Assembly: GCA_020073445.1 (NCBI GenBank)
Contig: JAIQFE010000019.1
Location: 124,001-188,000, forward strand
Direction of reading: 5' to 3'
Length of the DNA: 64,000 nt
DNA from: Terriglobia bacterium
GTDB taxonomy: Bacteria > Acidobacteriota > Terriglobia > Bryobacterales > Bryobacteraceae
Every line of letters starts with the position of its first letter. The stretch's first letter is position 1. A model generated the notes under the pieces. It searched no databases. It worked only from the letters and a program-made list of their open reading frames with translations, and had not been told where the DNA came from. Of this stretch, positions 46,695 to 54,761 are shown one piece after another. The position numbers were made by a program, and so were the translations under genes.

Positions 46695-48362
46695 CTACAG
46701 CCGCCGGGCGATGACGACGGTAATATCATCGGCGGCCGGGGCTCCTTGCGTGAACGCGTGGACCGCTCGATGGACTTCCTGGACGATTTCGGCGGCGGCG
46801 CGGTCGCGCAGCTCGGCCACCATGTTCGCCAGGCGTTCTTCCCCGAACTGCTGATCGTTGGGATCGACTTCTTCGGTCACACCGTCGCTAAACAGCACCA
46901 GAATGTCGCCCCGCTCCAAAGTGATGGTCGCTTCCTCGTATTTGGACATCGGGAGGATTCCGAGAATCATGCCGCCGGCGCCGGACAGCAATTCGAAACC
47001 ACCCTTGGCCCGCACCACCAGCGGTGGATTGTGTCCGGCATTCGCGTAGGTCACCAGGCCGGTCTTCGGATCCGCGATGCAGGTGAAGAAAGTGATGAAG
47101 CGATTGTCGGGACAGTTGGCGCACGTGCTCTTGTTGAGCCGGGTCAGCTTCTGGGCCAGCTCATCCGGTTCTTCGAACACCACGTGCACCCTGGCCTGCA
47201 GGCTGCTCATGAGCAGAGCCGCAGGCATGCCTTTGCCCGCCACATCGCCGACCATGATGCCCACCCGCCCATCGGGATACTTGATGAAGTCGTAGTAGTC
47301 GCCGCCGACGGCGCGTGAGGCAACCGTCTTCGCGCCGATATCCAGGCCCTCCATGACCGGCGGGGTGCCCAGCAGGCGTTCCTGGATCAGCGCGGCCTGG
47401 TGCATGTCCTTGGCCATGGCACGCTCGGCTTCCTCGATCTCGTTCAGCCGCGCGTGCTCGATGCGGATGGCCGCGATATTGGCCATCACGGTCAGCAGGT
47501 TCAAGTCCTCGACGGTGAATTCGCGGATGTTGTCGGGCGAATCCACGTAGATCAGGCCGATGACGCGATCGTTGGTCTGGAGCGGCACCGCGATCATGCT
47601 GCGGACCTTCTGCTCGACGATGCTCATGTGCTGCCGCAGGGCCTGATCGAGTTGGGCATCGCGGATGAGCAGCGAATCTTTTCCCTTCAGCACGCGGTCA
47701 CGAACGGTGGAGGAAATCTGGAAGCCTTCGCCGTGGGCTGCGCGCACATTGAGCTGGTCTCCATCGAGCGTCATCAGAACGCCGCGCCCGGCCCTGACGG
47801 CCTTCGTCGAAAGATCCATGATCAAGGGAAACAGTTCCGCCAGGGGCCGGTGGCCGGCCAATTCGCGTCCGGCGTCGATCAGGGCCCGCATCTGCGGCGT
47901 GCCCTGCATGCTCATGACCGTGGTCTTGTTCAGATCGTCGCCCGGCGACCCGAGGACGGTGCCGAGACTGGCGACCACGGTGGTGGCGCTGTTCGAGAAC
48001 TGCTCCTTGTTCTCGACGAACATCACGGTGTTCTGGTTCGCGCCGCCGGAGCCGGCGAATTCGATGGTCAGGTGCCCCGCGGAAACGCGGTCGCCCGGCC
48101 CGAACGGCATCGGTTTCTCGATACGGACGCCGTTCAGCAGCGTACCGTTCTTGCTGCCCAGATCCTCCACGGTCCATTGGCCGTCGCGGCTGACGATCGC
48201 CAGATGCTGGCGCGAAAGCCCGATGTCGTCGGGGTAGCTCAGCTCATTTGCGCTGGAGCGGCCGAGTGTGATGCGGTCGCGATCCAGGGCTATGGTGGTG
48301 GTCTGGCCCTCCAGGTCGCGGATGACCAGTTCCCGAGGAGTAGCTTGGGCGGGTGCCGTCAA
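46695..48362 (-). CDS. FHA-GAF-PP2C (SpoIIE-type) serine phosphatase
   Basis: 555 residues from a TTG start; no ATG is available near the conserved N-terminus. Order: FHA domain (about 20-100: ITLGRSSANELSYPD, LSRQHLAI, DLGSKNGTLLNG), a linker, a GAF domain (about 165-310: SMIAVPLQTNDRVIGLIYVD), and a SpoIIE/RsbU PP2C domain (about 330-555: GGDYYDFIKYPDGRVGIMVGDVAGKG, ANAGHNPPLV, LFSDGVTEEVDP) with the metal-binding Asp residues. It probably dephosphorylates an anti-sigma-factor antagonist after sensing phosphothreonine or a small ligand. Confidence 0.9.
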   Translation of the reverse strand: MTAPAQATPRELVIRDLEGQTTTIALDRDRITLGRSSANELSYPDDIGLSRQHLAIVSRDGQWTVEDLGSKNGTLLNGVRIEKPMPFGPGDRVSAGHLTIEFAGSGGANQNTVMFVENKEQFSNSATTVVASLGTVLGSPGDDLNKTTVMSMQGTPQMRALIDAGRELAGHRPLAELFPLIMDLSTKAVRAGRGVLMTLDGDQLNVRAAHGEGFQISSTVRDRVLKGKDSLLIRDAQLDQALRQHMSIVEQKVRSMIAVPLQTNDRVIGLIYVDSPDNIREFTVEDLNLLTVMANIAAIRIEHARLNEIEEAERAMAKDMHQAALIQERLLGTPPVMEGLDIGAKTVASRAVGGDYYDFIKYPDGRVGIMVGDVAGKGMPAALLMSSLQARVHVVFEEPDELAQKLTRLNKSTCANCPDNRFITFFTCIADPKTGLVTYANAGHNPPLVVRAKGGFELLSGAGGMILGILPMSKYEEATITLERGDILVLFSDGVTEEVDPNDQQFGEERLANMVAELRDRAAAEIVQEVHRAVHAFTQGAPAADDITVVIARRL

Positions 48363-48468
48363 GGTTTTAGCGTATCACTCTTGCGCAGGCCCTTTGTGTT
48401 CAGCGCTTTGCCCGCCGGCACTCAAGACCAGGGCTTGGTCTGACGATAATCTCCTGTGCAGGCTTTAC

Positions 48469-48497
48469 TTGACCAGGAGAATTACATGATGCACAAT
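48469..48497 (+). promoter_or_regulatory. Possible promoter of the transpeptidase gene
   Basis: TTGACC (48469-48474) and CACAAT (48492-48497) are separated by 17 nt, upstream of the TTG start at 48544. The -35 is near consensus, the -10 weak. Confidence 0.35.
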
Positions 48498-48543
48498 GTT
48501 TGTTTCAGCCCAAACCCGCAAATCCATGTAAGAGAGAGTCAGC

Positions 48544-49755
48544 TTGTATCTTAACCGCCAGGTAATCGTCCGATCCCTGACCGCATTGGCCCTCGTGGCC
48601 GCTCCCTTCTCGCTAGGCGCAATCACAACGCAGCCGGGCAAACATTCCAGTAAAGCGAAGAACTCCAAAAAGACGGCCGTCCGTAAAGCTGTGCCCAAAG
48701 CGGCGGCTGTCACCGTCAAGACCTCTGTCGTGGTTGCCAAGGCGACGGCCGCCCCGGTGAAGAAGGCCGCCCGGAAGACCGCTACCGTAGCCAAGGGCCC
48801 GTGGCGGGCACCGAACTACGCAGTGTCGACCGAGGGAGATTCCTTTGACGGGGACGATCTGGTCGCGCGCAACGCCGCGGTGAGTGCGCTGGGCCGGCTG
48901 AATGGCTCCGTGGTGGTGGCCGATGCCGACTCAGGGCGCGTCCTGACGGTGGTCAACCAGAAGCTGGCGTACAAGAGCGGATACCAGCCGTGTTCCACGA
49001 TCAAGGTTCCGGTAGCGCTGGCGGCGCTGAGCGAGACGGTGATCGATCGTCTTACTAAGATCCGGATCTACGGCAACACGAAGGTGGCCATGACCGAGGC
49101 TCTGGCCAGATCCAACAACTATTACTTCGCGAGCCTGGGCGAGAAGCTCGGCTTCGAGCGCATGAGCTATTACGCGCGGCTGTTCGGCTTGGGCGAGAAA
49201 GCGAGCCTGAACATCGACGAAGAGCAACCCGGCATCCTGCCGTCCGAGACACCCAAGAGCGGCATGGGCATGATGACCAGCTTCGGCGACGGCATCACGA
49301 TCACCCCTCTGGAGATGGCCGGTCTGATGGGAGCGGTGGCCAACGGCGGCACGCTCTACTACCTGCAGTATCCGAAGAACGCGCAGCAGGCCGGCACGAT
49401 CGTTCCCCAGGTGAAGCGCCGCCTGGACATCGATATGCTGATTCCGGAGATCAAACCGGGGATGATGGGGGCTGTGGAATATGGAACGGCTCGCCGCATC
49501 GGCTTCGATCCCAATGAGCCGATTTACGGCAAGACCGGCACCTGCACCGACACGCGCACGCCGACGCACCTCGGCTGGTTCGGATCGTTCACGGAAGTGA
49601 ACAATCAGCGCCTGGTCGTGGTGGTGCTGCTGACGGGCGGGAGCGCGGTGAGCGGTCCTACGGCCGCGGGCGTCGCGGGCAATGTGTATAAGAACCTGAG
49701 CGCCGATAACTACTTCGCGAAGCGCCCGACCGTGATCGCCTCGGCCGGGCAATAG
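48544..49755 (+). CDS. Penicillin-binding transpeptidase with Lys/Ala-rich linker
   Basis: 403 residues from a TTG start (LYLNRQVIV read as Met). After a signal peptide (RSLTALALVAAPFSLGA) there is a 55-residue stretch of Lys, Ala, Val and Thr (about 33-85), histone H1-like. The catalytic domain has S151-T-I-K154 (SxxK), S190-N-N (SxN) and K330-T-G (KTG), all three active-site motifs of a D,D-transpeptidase or class D-type enzyme; GDGITITPLEMAG is typical of PBP2-type folds. No dimerisation or glycosyltransferase domain. It probably crosslinks peptidoglycan in the periplasm. Confidence 0.85.
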   Translation: MYLNRQVIVRSLTALALVAAPFSLGAITTQPGKHSSKAKNSKKTAVRKAVPKAAAVTVKTSVVVAKATAAPVKKAARKTATVAKGPWRAPNYAVSTEGDSFDGDDLVARNAAVSALGRLNGSVVVADADSGRVLTVVNQKLAYKSGYQPCSTIKVPVALAALSETVIDRLTKIRIYGNTKVAMTEALARSNNYYFASLGEKLGFERMSYYARLFGLGEKASLNIDEEQPGILPSETPKSGMGMMTSFGDGITITPLEMAGLMGAVANGGTLYYLQYPKNAQQAGTIVPQVKRRLDIDMLIPEIKPGMMGAVEYGTARRIGFDPNEPIYGKTGTCTDTRTPTHLGWFGSFTEVNNQRLVVVVLLTGGSAVSGPTAAGVAGNVYKNLSADNYFAKRPTVIASAGQ

Positions 49756-49759
49756 CTTT

Positions 49760-49785
49760 CGAAGCAGAGGCTGAAGCCTGCTTCG
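49760..49785. terminator. Hairpin between convergent genes
   Basis: CGAAGC-AG-AGGC and GCCT-GCTTCG fold around a TGAA loop, with a 2-nt bulge. It lies between the transpeptidase stop and the convergent gene at 49797. No T tract, so termination in either direction is plausible but not shown. Confidence 0.4.
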
Positions 49786-49796
49786 CCTCGAAAACT

Positions 49797-50501
49797 TCAC
49801 ATCACCGTCCCGTCACGGCATTGTTCCATCCAGAGCCGTCGCGAAGGAGAAACATCGGGACCCAAGCGGTCCATGTACTCCTGGATGACCCTCCGCCCGT
49901 CAGGATGCCGCACATGCCCAAGTCCGTGCAGAGCAAAATGTTGACATAGTCCATGTGGAGAAAGCAACATCTCGCGCAGCACTTCGAACATGTCATCAAG
50001 TTTCTGTGAATCCTCCGACGACAAAGATGAGGTCAGACGTCTCGATATCTCGAACCAAAATTCCATCCCGATGGCATGCCAGAGCATCTCAAAGATGGAA
50101 GGGATCGTTTCCTCCGGCCATTCAACGACCACCTCTGTGTACATTCTCCCAATAGACCGGAAGCACTCCTGGCGGTTTGCGCGAGGAACATTCGAACTCA
50201 ACAAGATTCGTTCCACCGCCGGCCCCATTGGGTCGAACAGTTCTTGAAGTCCCTGACTAATCTGTGGAGCAGAGAAACGACTCAACAACAGCTTCACGCT
50301 TCCAAACATGGTCGTCAAATTCTCCACTAGCTGACGGGGATTATCGGCATTGAACAGTACAGCTCCTCCAAAGAAATACTGGTCTCGCTCGATACAGTCG
50401 TCAACGATTTTCCTGTCGAAAAGGAATCGAAGGAATTCGTCGTACGTCAATATGGAAAGATCGAACTGCGGTGGCTCAGTGAACTCTTGACGGTCGGTCA
50501 T
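49797..50501 (-). CDS. Hypothetical protein, HEAT-like helical
   Basis: 234 residues, mostly helical and acidic, starting MTDRQEFTEPPQFDLSILTY. Later motifs include SIFEMLWHAIGMEFWFEIS and QHFALHGLGHVRHPDGRRVI, with His residues spaced like a short helical repeat. No signal peptide. No family recognised. Its ATG overlaps the stop (ATGA) of a longer, uncertain open frame on the same strand, which would fit a two-gene unit such as toxin and immunity protein, but this is conjecture. Confidence 0.55.
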   Translation of the reverse strand: MTDRQEFTEPPQFDLSILTYDEFLRFLFDRKIVDDCIERDQYFFGGAVLFNADNPRQLVENLTTMFGSVKLLLSRFSAPQISQGLQELFDPMGPAVERILLSSNVPRANRQECFRSIGRMYTEVVVEWPEETIPSIFEMLWHAIGMEFWFEISRRLTSSLSSEDSQKLDDMFEVLREMLLSPHGLCQHFALHGLGHVRHPDGRRVIQEYMDRLGPDVSPSRRLWMEQCRDGTVM

Positions 50502-50982
50502 AGGACTGGAACTAGATTCCGTGGTGGATAGATTCGCGTTGCCAGATCGATCGCCATAATTGCCATCATAGACATTTCTGGCATATGGTTCGGCGCCGGT
50601 ATGTGCGGCTCAGGAACCGGATAACCGCTCCACCTTCCTTTTTTGGGGCCCCAGTGCCGTACGCTTTTACTCCCCACGGCGGGAGTCCGGAGACTGTACC
50701 GGCCACATCCACTGATACGCAGGCCCTTTACGGCAGGATCTAGAATGCCGATGGCTGGCCGATTCGGCTCTCCAATGGAAGAGCGCGCGAATTCCTTGGT
50801 TTGAAGATATCCGGGAAAAGGGCGGTGCGAAGCATCGTGATGCGGGAAGTTGCGGGAGCGGTAGGGAATATCGGGTGGATGCTGAGGCGTGATGCAGCAG
50901 GTGGTCCGCCAACTAAATGTCGTCTGTCCCGTTTAACACGCGTTTAACACGTTCGTTTAACACGTTGTCCCGTTTAACACGT
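50502..50982. other. 481-nt gap without a confident gene
   Basis: No gene is assigned here. On the minus strand one frame is open from about 50932 to a stop at 50498 (some 145 codons); it reads in a protein-like way (for instance RPFPGYLQTKEFARSSIGEP and later RHWGPKKGRWSGYPVPEPH) but has no ATG in its first 110 codons, no ribosome site and no recognised domain. It ends as ATGA on the next gene. Its upstream limit is a cluster of short repeats. Confidence 0.4.
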
Positions 50983-50990
50983 TTAACACC
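50931..50990. repeat. Five short direct repeats of GTTTAACAC(G)
   Basis: Copies begin at 50931, 50942, 50955, 50972 and 50981; four are GTTTAACACG and the last GTTTAACACC. Spacing is irregular (11, 13, 17, 9 nt). An iteron-like protein-binding cluster or slipped-strand product; no replication gene is nearby. Confidence 0.6.
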
Positions 50991-51333
50991 GAGACATCGT
51001 CACCTGAATCCGACGTGCGGAATCCAAGGCCTTTTGCCAGTCCTGCTGGACCGCCGCCGATTTCATGGCGGCAGCATCAGACAGCGCAGTGGTCGCCTTC
51101 CCCGCTGCCGCGGGACCGAAAGCGAAGTCAGGAGGTTCAGCGCTCCTGCTACCGGTCTTGTCGCTTCTTCTGAGCGGGCGAGCGACGCTGCGAGGGGCCT
51201 CAATCACATCCTCCACGCCGCTTTCAATCTGCAAAAGTTCGTCACGATCAGTGCTCCCGGCTAGGGCCTTCTCGAACCTTCCGATCAGTTCAGCAAGCTG
51301 ACTCGGCATCGCGCTGCTCATGAACACTTTCAC
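50983..51333 (-). CDS. Small hypothetical protein
   Basis: 116 residues, starting MKVFMSSAMPSQLAELIGRF. The sequence is Ala/Ser-rich and helical, with an ATTALSDAAAMKSAAVQQDW stretch. No domain recognised. Its stop codon region meets the repeat cluster, and coding support is weak; it might be part of a decayed locus. Confidence 0.4.
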   Translation of the reverse strand: MKVFMSSAMPSQLAELIGRFEKALAGSTDRDELLQIESGVEDVIEAPRSVARPLRRSDKTGSRSAEPPDFAFGPAAAGKATTALSDAAAMKSAAVQQDWQKALDSARRIQVTMSRC

Positions 51334-51470
51334 AGCTTAACAGGAATGGGTGAGGGATAAAGAGTAAAAGGGCTGACGACATTGTTAGTCCTGCCAAGCG
51401 CACCTCTGCTATTTACCAGTTAGCTACACTTAAAGGTGATCAGGGAGGTATCGACTATGCCGCATTAGGT

Positions 51471-51785
51471 ATGAGTCGATCAAATCACCACTATTACAAC
51501 CTTTGCGATTGCGATGCTAGTGGACGTTGCTGGCTCCATCGAAGTCATGAGGGCCAAAAGCGTCCCTACCCCGGCGAGTTTCTAGCTCGACGAGGGATCG
51601 TTCGACGCAAGCGCCGATTCCCGCGCCATTCCATAAAGTCCTGGCATCACGGACCTCAGAAATGGTGGAAGCAAATGTGGCATCAACGCGCTCGCGCGAT
51701 GCAGAAGGCAGAGATGCGGGCTGACCCTGAAGACCCGGTGGTTACGCCGATGCGCCAGCTAGTTGACATGTGGGACTGGTATTGA
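51471..51785 (+). CDS. Small basic hypothetical protein
   Basis: 104 residues rich in Arg, His and Trp (SRSNHHYYNLCDCDASGRCW at the start, QKWWKQMWHQRARAMQKAEM later). The Cys/His pattern CDCDASGRCWLH could bind metal. The strong GGGAGG (about 51443) is spaced for the ATG at 51457, which opens a 3-codon reading frame ending just before this gene's start. Confidence 0.5.
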   Translation: MSRSNHHYYNLCDCDASGRCWLHRSHEGQKRPYPGEFLARRGIVRRKRRFPRHSIKSWHHGPQKWWKQMWHQRARAMQKAEMRADPEDPVVTPMRQLVDMWDWY

Positions 51786-51863
51786 AATCTGTGCGCCCGG
51801 CCAGACATTTCAGACGCTGTCAAGCATGCCGTCGGACCGCCCACTTGCGCGATAATCCAGGAC

Positions 51864-52193
51864 ATGACCCATGACCTGGTAACGACTGCTTTTACTTTGG
51901 ACGGCTATAGAATCGTGCGAAATCTGGGACTGGTGCGCGGTATTGTCGTACGATCACGCTCGATCTTTGGGACTATCGGGGCGAGTTTGCAGACGATCGT
52001 CGGCGGCAACATCACGCTCCTGACGGAGCTGTGCGACAAAACTCGAGCGCAGGCGTTCGAGCTAATGGTGCAGCACGGCATGCAACTCGGCGCCAACGCG
52101 ATCATTGGCGCGCGATACGACGCCACCGAGGTCATGCAGGGCGTGACCGAAGTGCTGTGCTACGGGACCGCAGTGATCGTGGAGAAAAACTGA
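51864..52193 (+). CDS. YbjQ/DUF74 heavy-metal-binding domain protein
   Basis: 109 residues matching the usual length of YbjQ proteins. Marks: [38 protein letters not shown] and [13 protein letters not shown]. The family forms a pentameric dodecin-like fold; metal binding is a database name rather than a proven role. A lone gene, convergent with pnp across a hairpin-rich element. Confidence 0.87.
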   Translation: MTHDLVTTAFTLDGYRIVRNLGLVRGIVVRSRSIFGTIGASLQTIVGGNITLLTELCDKTRAQAFELMVQHGMQLGANAIIGARYDATEVMQGVTEVLCYGTAVIVEKN

Positions 52194-52197
52194 GAGT

Positions 52198-52304
52198 GTG
52201 GGGTCAGGCTTTTCAGCCTGCCGCCGGCTTTCTTGCCGGCGCCCTACACCTAAAAGAAAAGCCGGGCAGAAGCCCGGCTCGCAGCCTTGAAAGGCTGACC
52301 CCAC
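52198..52304. repeat. Nested inverted-repeat element (MITE/REP-like)
   Basis: Outer arms beginning GTGGGGTCAGGC and ending GGCTGACCCCAC are complementary over about 24 nt with a few mismatches. Inside are two separate hairpins: GCCGGC/GCCGGC (about 52223-52240) and the perfect GCCGGGC-AGAA-GCCCGGC (52261-52278). It fills the gap between two convergent genes and may also end transcripts. Confidence 0.68.
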
Positions 52305-52322
52305 TTAGATCAGAAGACTGAG

Positions 52323-54304
52323 TTAGGCCTTGCTGGCTTCCTGCTGCTTGAGCTTCTCGCGTTCCTCTTTGAGGATCGCTTTGCGGCTGAGCTTGATCTT
52401 GTTGCCTTCCAGCGCCAGAACCTTCACCAGGATCTGATCGCCTTCGTTCAGCTCATCGCGCACCTGCTTGATGCGATTCTCCGAAATTTCGGAGATGTGC
52501 AGAAGGCCGTCGGTGCCGGGAAAGATCTCGACGAACGCGCCGAAATCGACGATGCGGACCACTTTGCCCAGGTAGGTCTTGCCCACTTCGGCTACCGCGC
52601 AGATGTCGGTGACCATCTGGATGCACTTGTCGGCGGCGGTGCCGTCGGAGGAGAAGATCTTGACGCTGCCGTCGTCTTCGACGTCGATCTTGCAGCCGGT
52701 GGCTTCGACGATCCCGCGGATCACCTTGCCTCCGGGTCCGATCAGCTCGCGGATCTTGTCAGTCGGAATTTGCAGAGTGAAGATGCGCGGCGCATAAGGC
52801 GACATCGTGGTGCGCGGCGTGTTGATGACCGCGTTCATCTTATCCAGGATGTGCAGCCGGGCGCGGCGGGCCTGCTCCAGCGCTTCCTTCATGATGGCGT
52901 GGGTGACATTCGGCACCTTGATATCCATCTGCAGCGCCGTGATGCCGTCTTTGGTGCCAGCGACCTTGAAATCCATGTCGCCGTAGTGATCCTCGGCGCC
53001 GGCGATGTCGGTCAGGACCGCATAATCCTTGCCTTCGAGCACCAGGCCCATGGCGATGCCAGCCACTGGGGATACGATCGGTACGCCTGCATCCATCAAC
53101 GCCAGCGTGCCGCCGCAGACCGACGCCATGGAACTGGAACCGTTCGATTCCATGATGTCGCTGACGATGCGCATGGTGTAAGGGAAGGCCTTGTCGTCCG
53201 GTACCACGGCCGCAACGGCCCGTTCGGCCAAGGCTCCGTGTCCGATTTCGCGGCGGCCCGCGCCGCGCATGAAGCCTACTTCGCCGACGCTGAACGGCGG
53301 GAAGTTGTAATGCAGCATGAAGCGCTTGGAGGTCTCCGAGGAATCCAGCAGCTCGATGCGCTGCTCGTCGTCCTTGGTGCCGAGGGTCGCGGTGACCAGA
53401 GCCTGCGTCTCGCCGCGGGTGAACAGAGCCGAACCGTGGGTACGCGGGAGCACTCGGGGATTCCTTCCATGGCCTTTTTCTTGGCCGCGTCGACGCGCGA
53501 GTAGCTCTCGAGCTTCTCGTACTTCTGGGTGTTCATCGCGTCTTTCAGCTCGGCGCTGATGCCCTTGGCGATCTGATCGTACAGAGCCTGATTGACGACC
53601 GGCGGCGTATAGGTGCGCTTGGTCTTGCCGGCCTTCTTCATCAGCTCCTGGATGCCCTTGCAGATCTTCTTGCAGCAATCGTGGCCGAATTCGATGGCGG
53701 CCAGGACTTCTTCTTCGGTCGCCTGGTTTGCACCCGATTCCACCATGACGATGCCGCCTTCCGTGCCGGCGACGACGATGCCGATCTTGGAGGCTTTGGT
53801 TTCTTCGTAAGTAGGATTCGCGGTCAGTTTGCCGTCGACCAGGCCGACGCGCACACCGGCCATGACGTGCTCGAACGGAATATCGGAGATGGCCAGCGCC
53901 GCGCCCGCGCCCATGATGGCGAGCGTGGAGGGATCGCGCGTGGGATCGGCAGAGAGCACCAGGCCGATGATCTGGGTTTCATTCGAATAGCCTTCGGGGA
54001 ACAGGGGGCGGATGGGACGGTCGATCAGGCGGCAGGTCAGAGTCTCTTTCTCCGACATGCGGCCTTCGCGCTTGATGAAGCCGCCGGGAAAACGTCCGGC
54101 AGAGTAGGTGTACTCGCGGTAATCCACCGTGAGCGGGAAGAAGTTGGCTCCGGGCTTCGGCTCGGGATTCGAGCAGGCAGTCACCAGGACCACCGATTCT
54201 CCGGACCGTACGATGACGGAACCGTTGGCCTGCTTGGCCATTTTCCCGGTTTCGAGCGTAATCGTGCGTCCGCCGCCCAGGTCTACTTCAACTGAATGCA
54301 ACAT
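52323..54304 (-). pseudogene. pnp: Polyribonucleotide nucleotidyltransferase, broken by internal deletion
   Basis: PNPase degrades RNA 3' to 5' by phosphorolysis. The first 284 codons (54304 down to 53453) hold RNase PH domain 1 and the helical domain (GGRTITLETGKMAKQANGSV, FPLTVDYREYTYSAGRFPGG) and end at [11 protein letters not shown]. The frame then shifts, and from [13 protein letters not shown] (about 53460 on the minus strand) RNase PH domain 2 ([27 protein letters not shown]), KH ([14 protein letters not shown]) and S1 ([18 protein letters not shown]) follow to 52323. About 50 residues, including the usual DGR segment, are missing, and the loss is not a multiple of three. Either a real inactivating deletion or an assembly error. 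Follows rpsO as in most bacteria. Confidence 0.88.
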
Positions 54305-54314
54305 GTTAGGAATC

Positions 54315-54376
54315 GTCCTTTAATCTTTCTTTGGATTAAGAGGAGACTTTGGAGGGGTTCCCGCGGGGACGCTCCA
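54315..54376. promoter_or_regulatory. Paired hairpins in the rpsO-pnp gap
   Basis: TTTAATC/GATTAAG arms (about 54319-54339) and a TGGAG...CTCCA stem with inner GTTCCC/GGGGAC (54350-54376) lie in the 112-nt gap between rpsO and pnp. In E. coli this place holds the RNase III-cut hairpin that controls pnp. Function here is inference. Confidence 0.45.
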
Positions 54377-54416
54377 GCCACCAGGGCCAGTGCTTCGAGA
54401 CCGATCGACGAATGAA

Positions 54417-54686
54417 TTAGCGGCGGATGCCCAGGCTCGTAATCAGAGTCTTGTAGCGTTCCGGACTCCGGCTGCGGAGGTAATCCAGCAACCGTCGCCG
54501 CCGCGCGACCATCTGCAGCAGACCCCTGCGCGAATGATGATCTTTCGCATGCGACGCGAAGTGCTCCTGAAGCTCCAGAATTCGCCGGCTCAGGACAGCC
54601 ACTTGTACTTCTGGCGAGCCGGTATCCGACTTGTGGATCCGGAACTGCGTGATTACTTTAGTCTTTGCTTCGCCCGCCAGTGCCAT
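54417..54686 (-). CDS. rpsO: 30S ribosomal protein S15
   Basis: 89 residues, the exact family length. Conserved features: [39 protein letters not shown] and [17 protein letters not shown]. It binds 16S rRNA early in small-subunit assembly. Upstream of pnp on the same strand, the common rpsO-pnp order. Confidence 0.97.
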   Translation of the reverse strand: MALAGEAKTKVITQFRIHKSDTGSPEVQVAVLSRRILELQEHFASHAKDHHSRRGLLQMVARRRRLLDYLRSRSPERYKTLITSLGIRR

Positions 54687-54761
54687 TCGAGAATCGATAC
54701 TCCTCGTCAGTTCTTAATCTTTACGTAACGCTTAAAAGGATAGCACAGGATCGTACGGGGG

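Noticed and set aside
50667-50912. 81-codon minus-strand frame in the 50.5-51 kb gap
   Set aside because: Overlaps the longer open frame in another phase and has no recognisable features.
50931-50990. CRISPR array
   Set aside because: Units are only 10 nt with irregular spacers of 0-7 nt; no cas gene.
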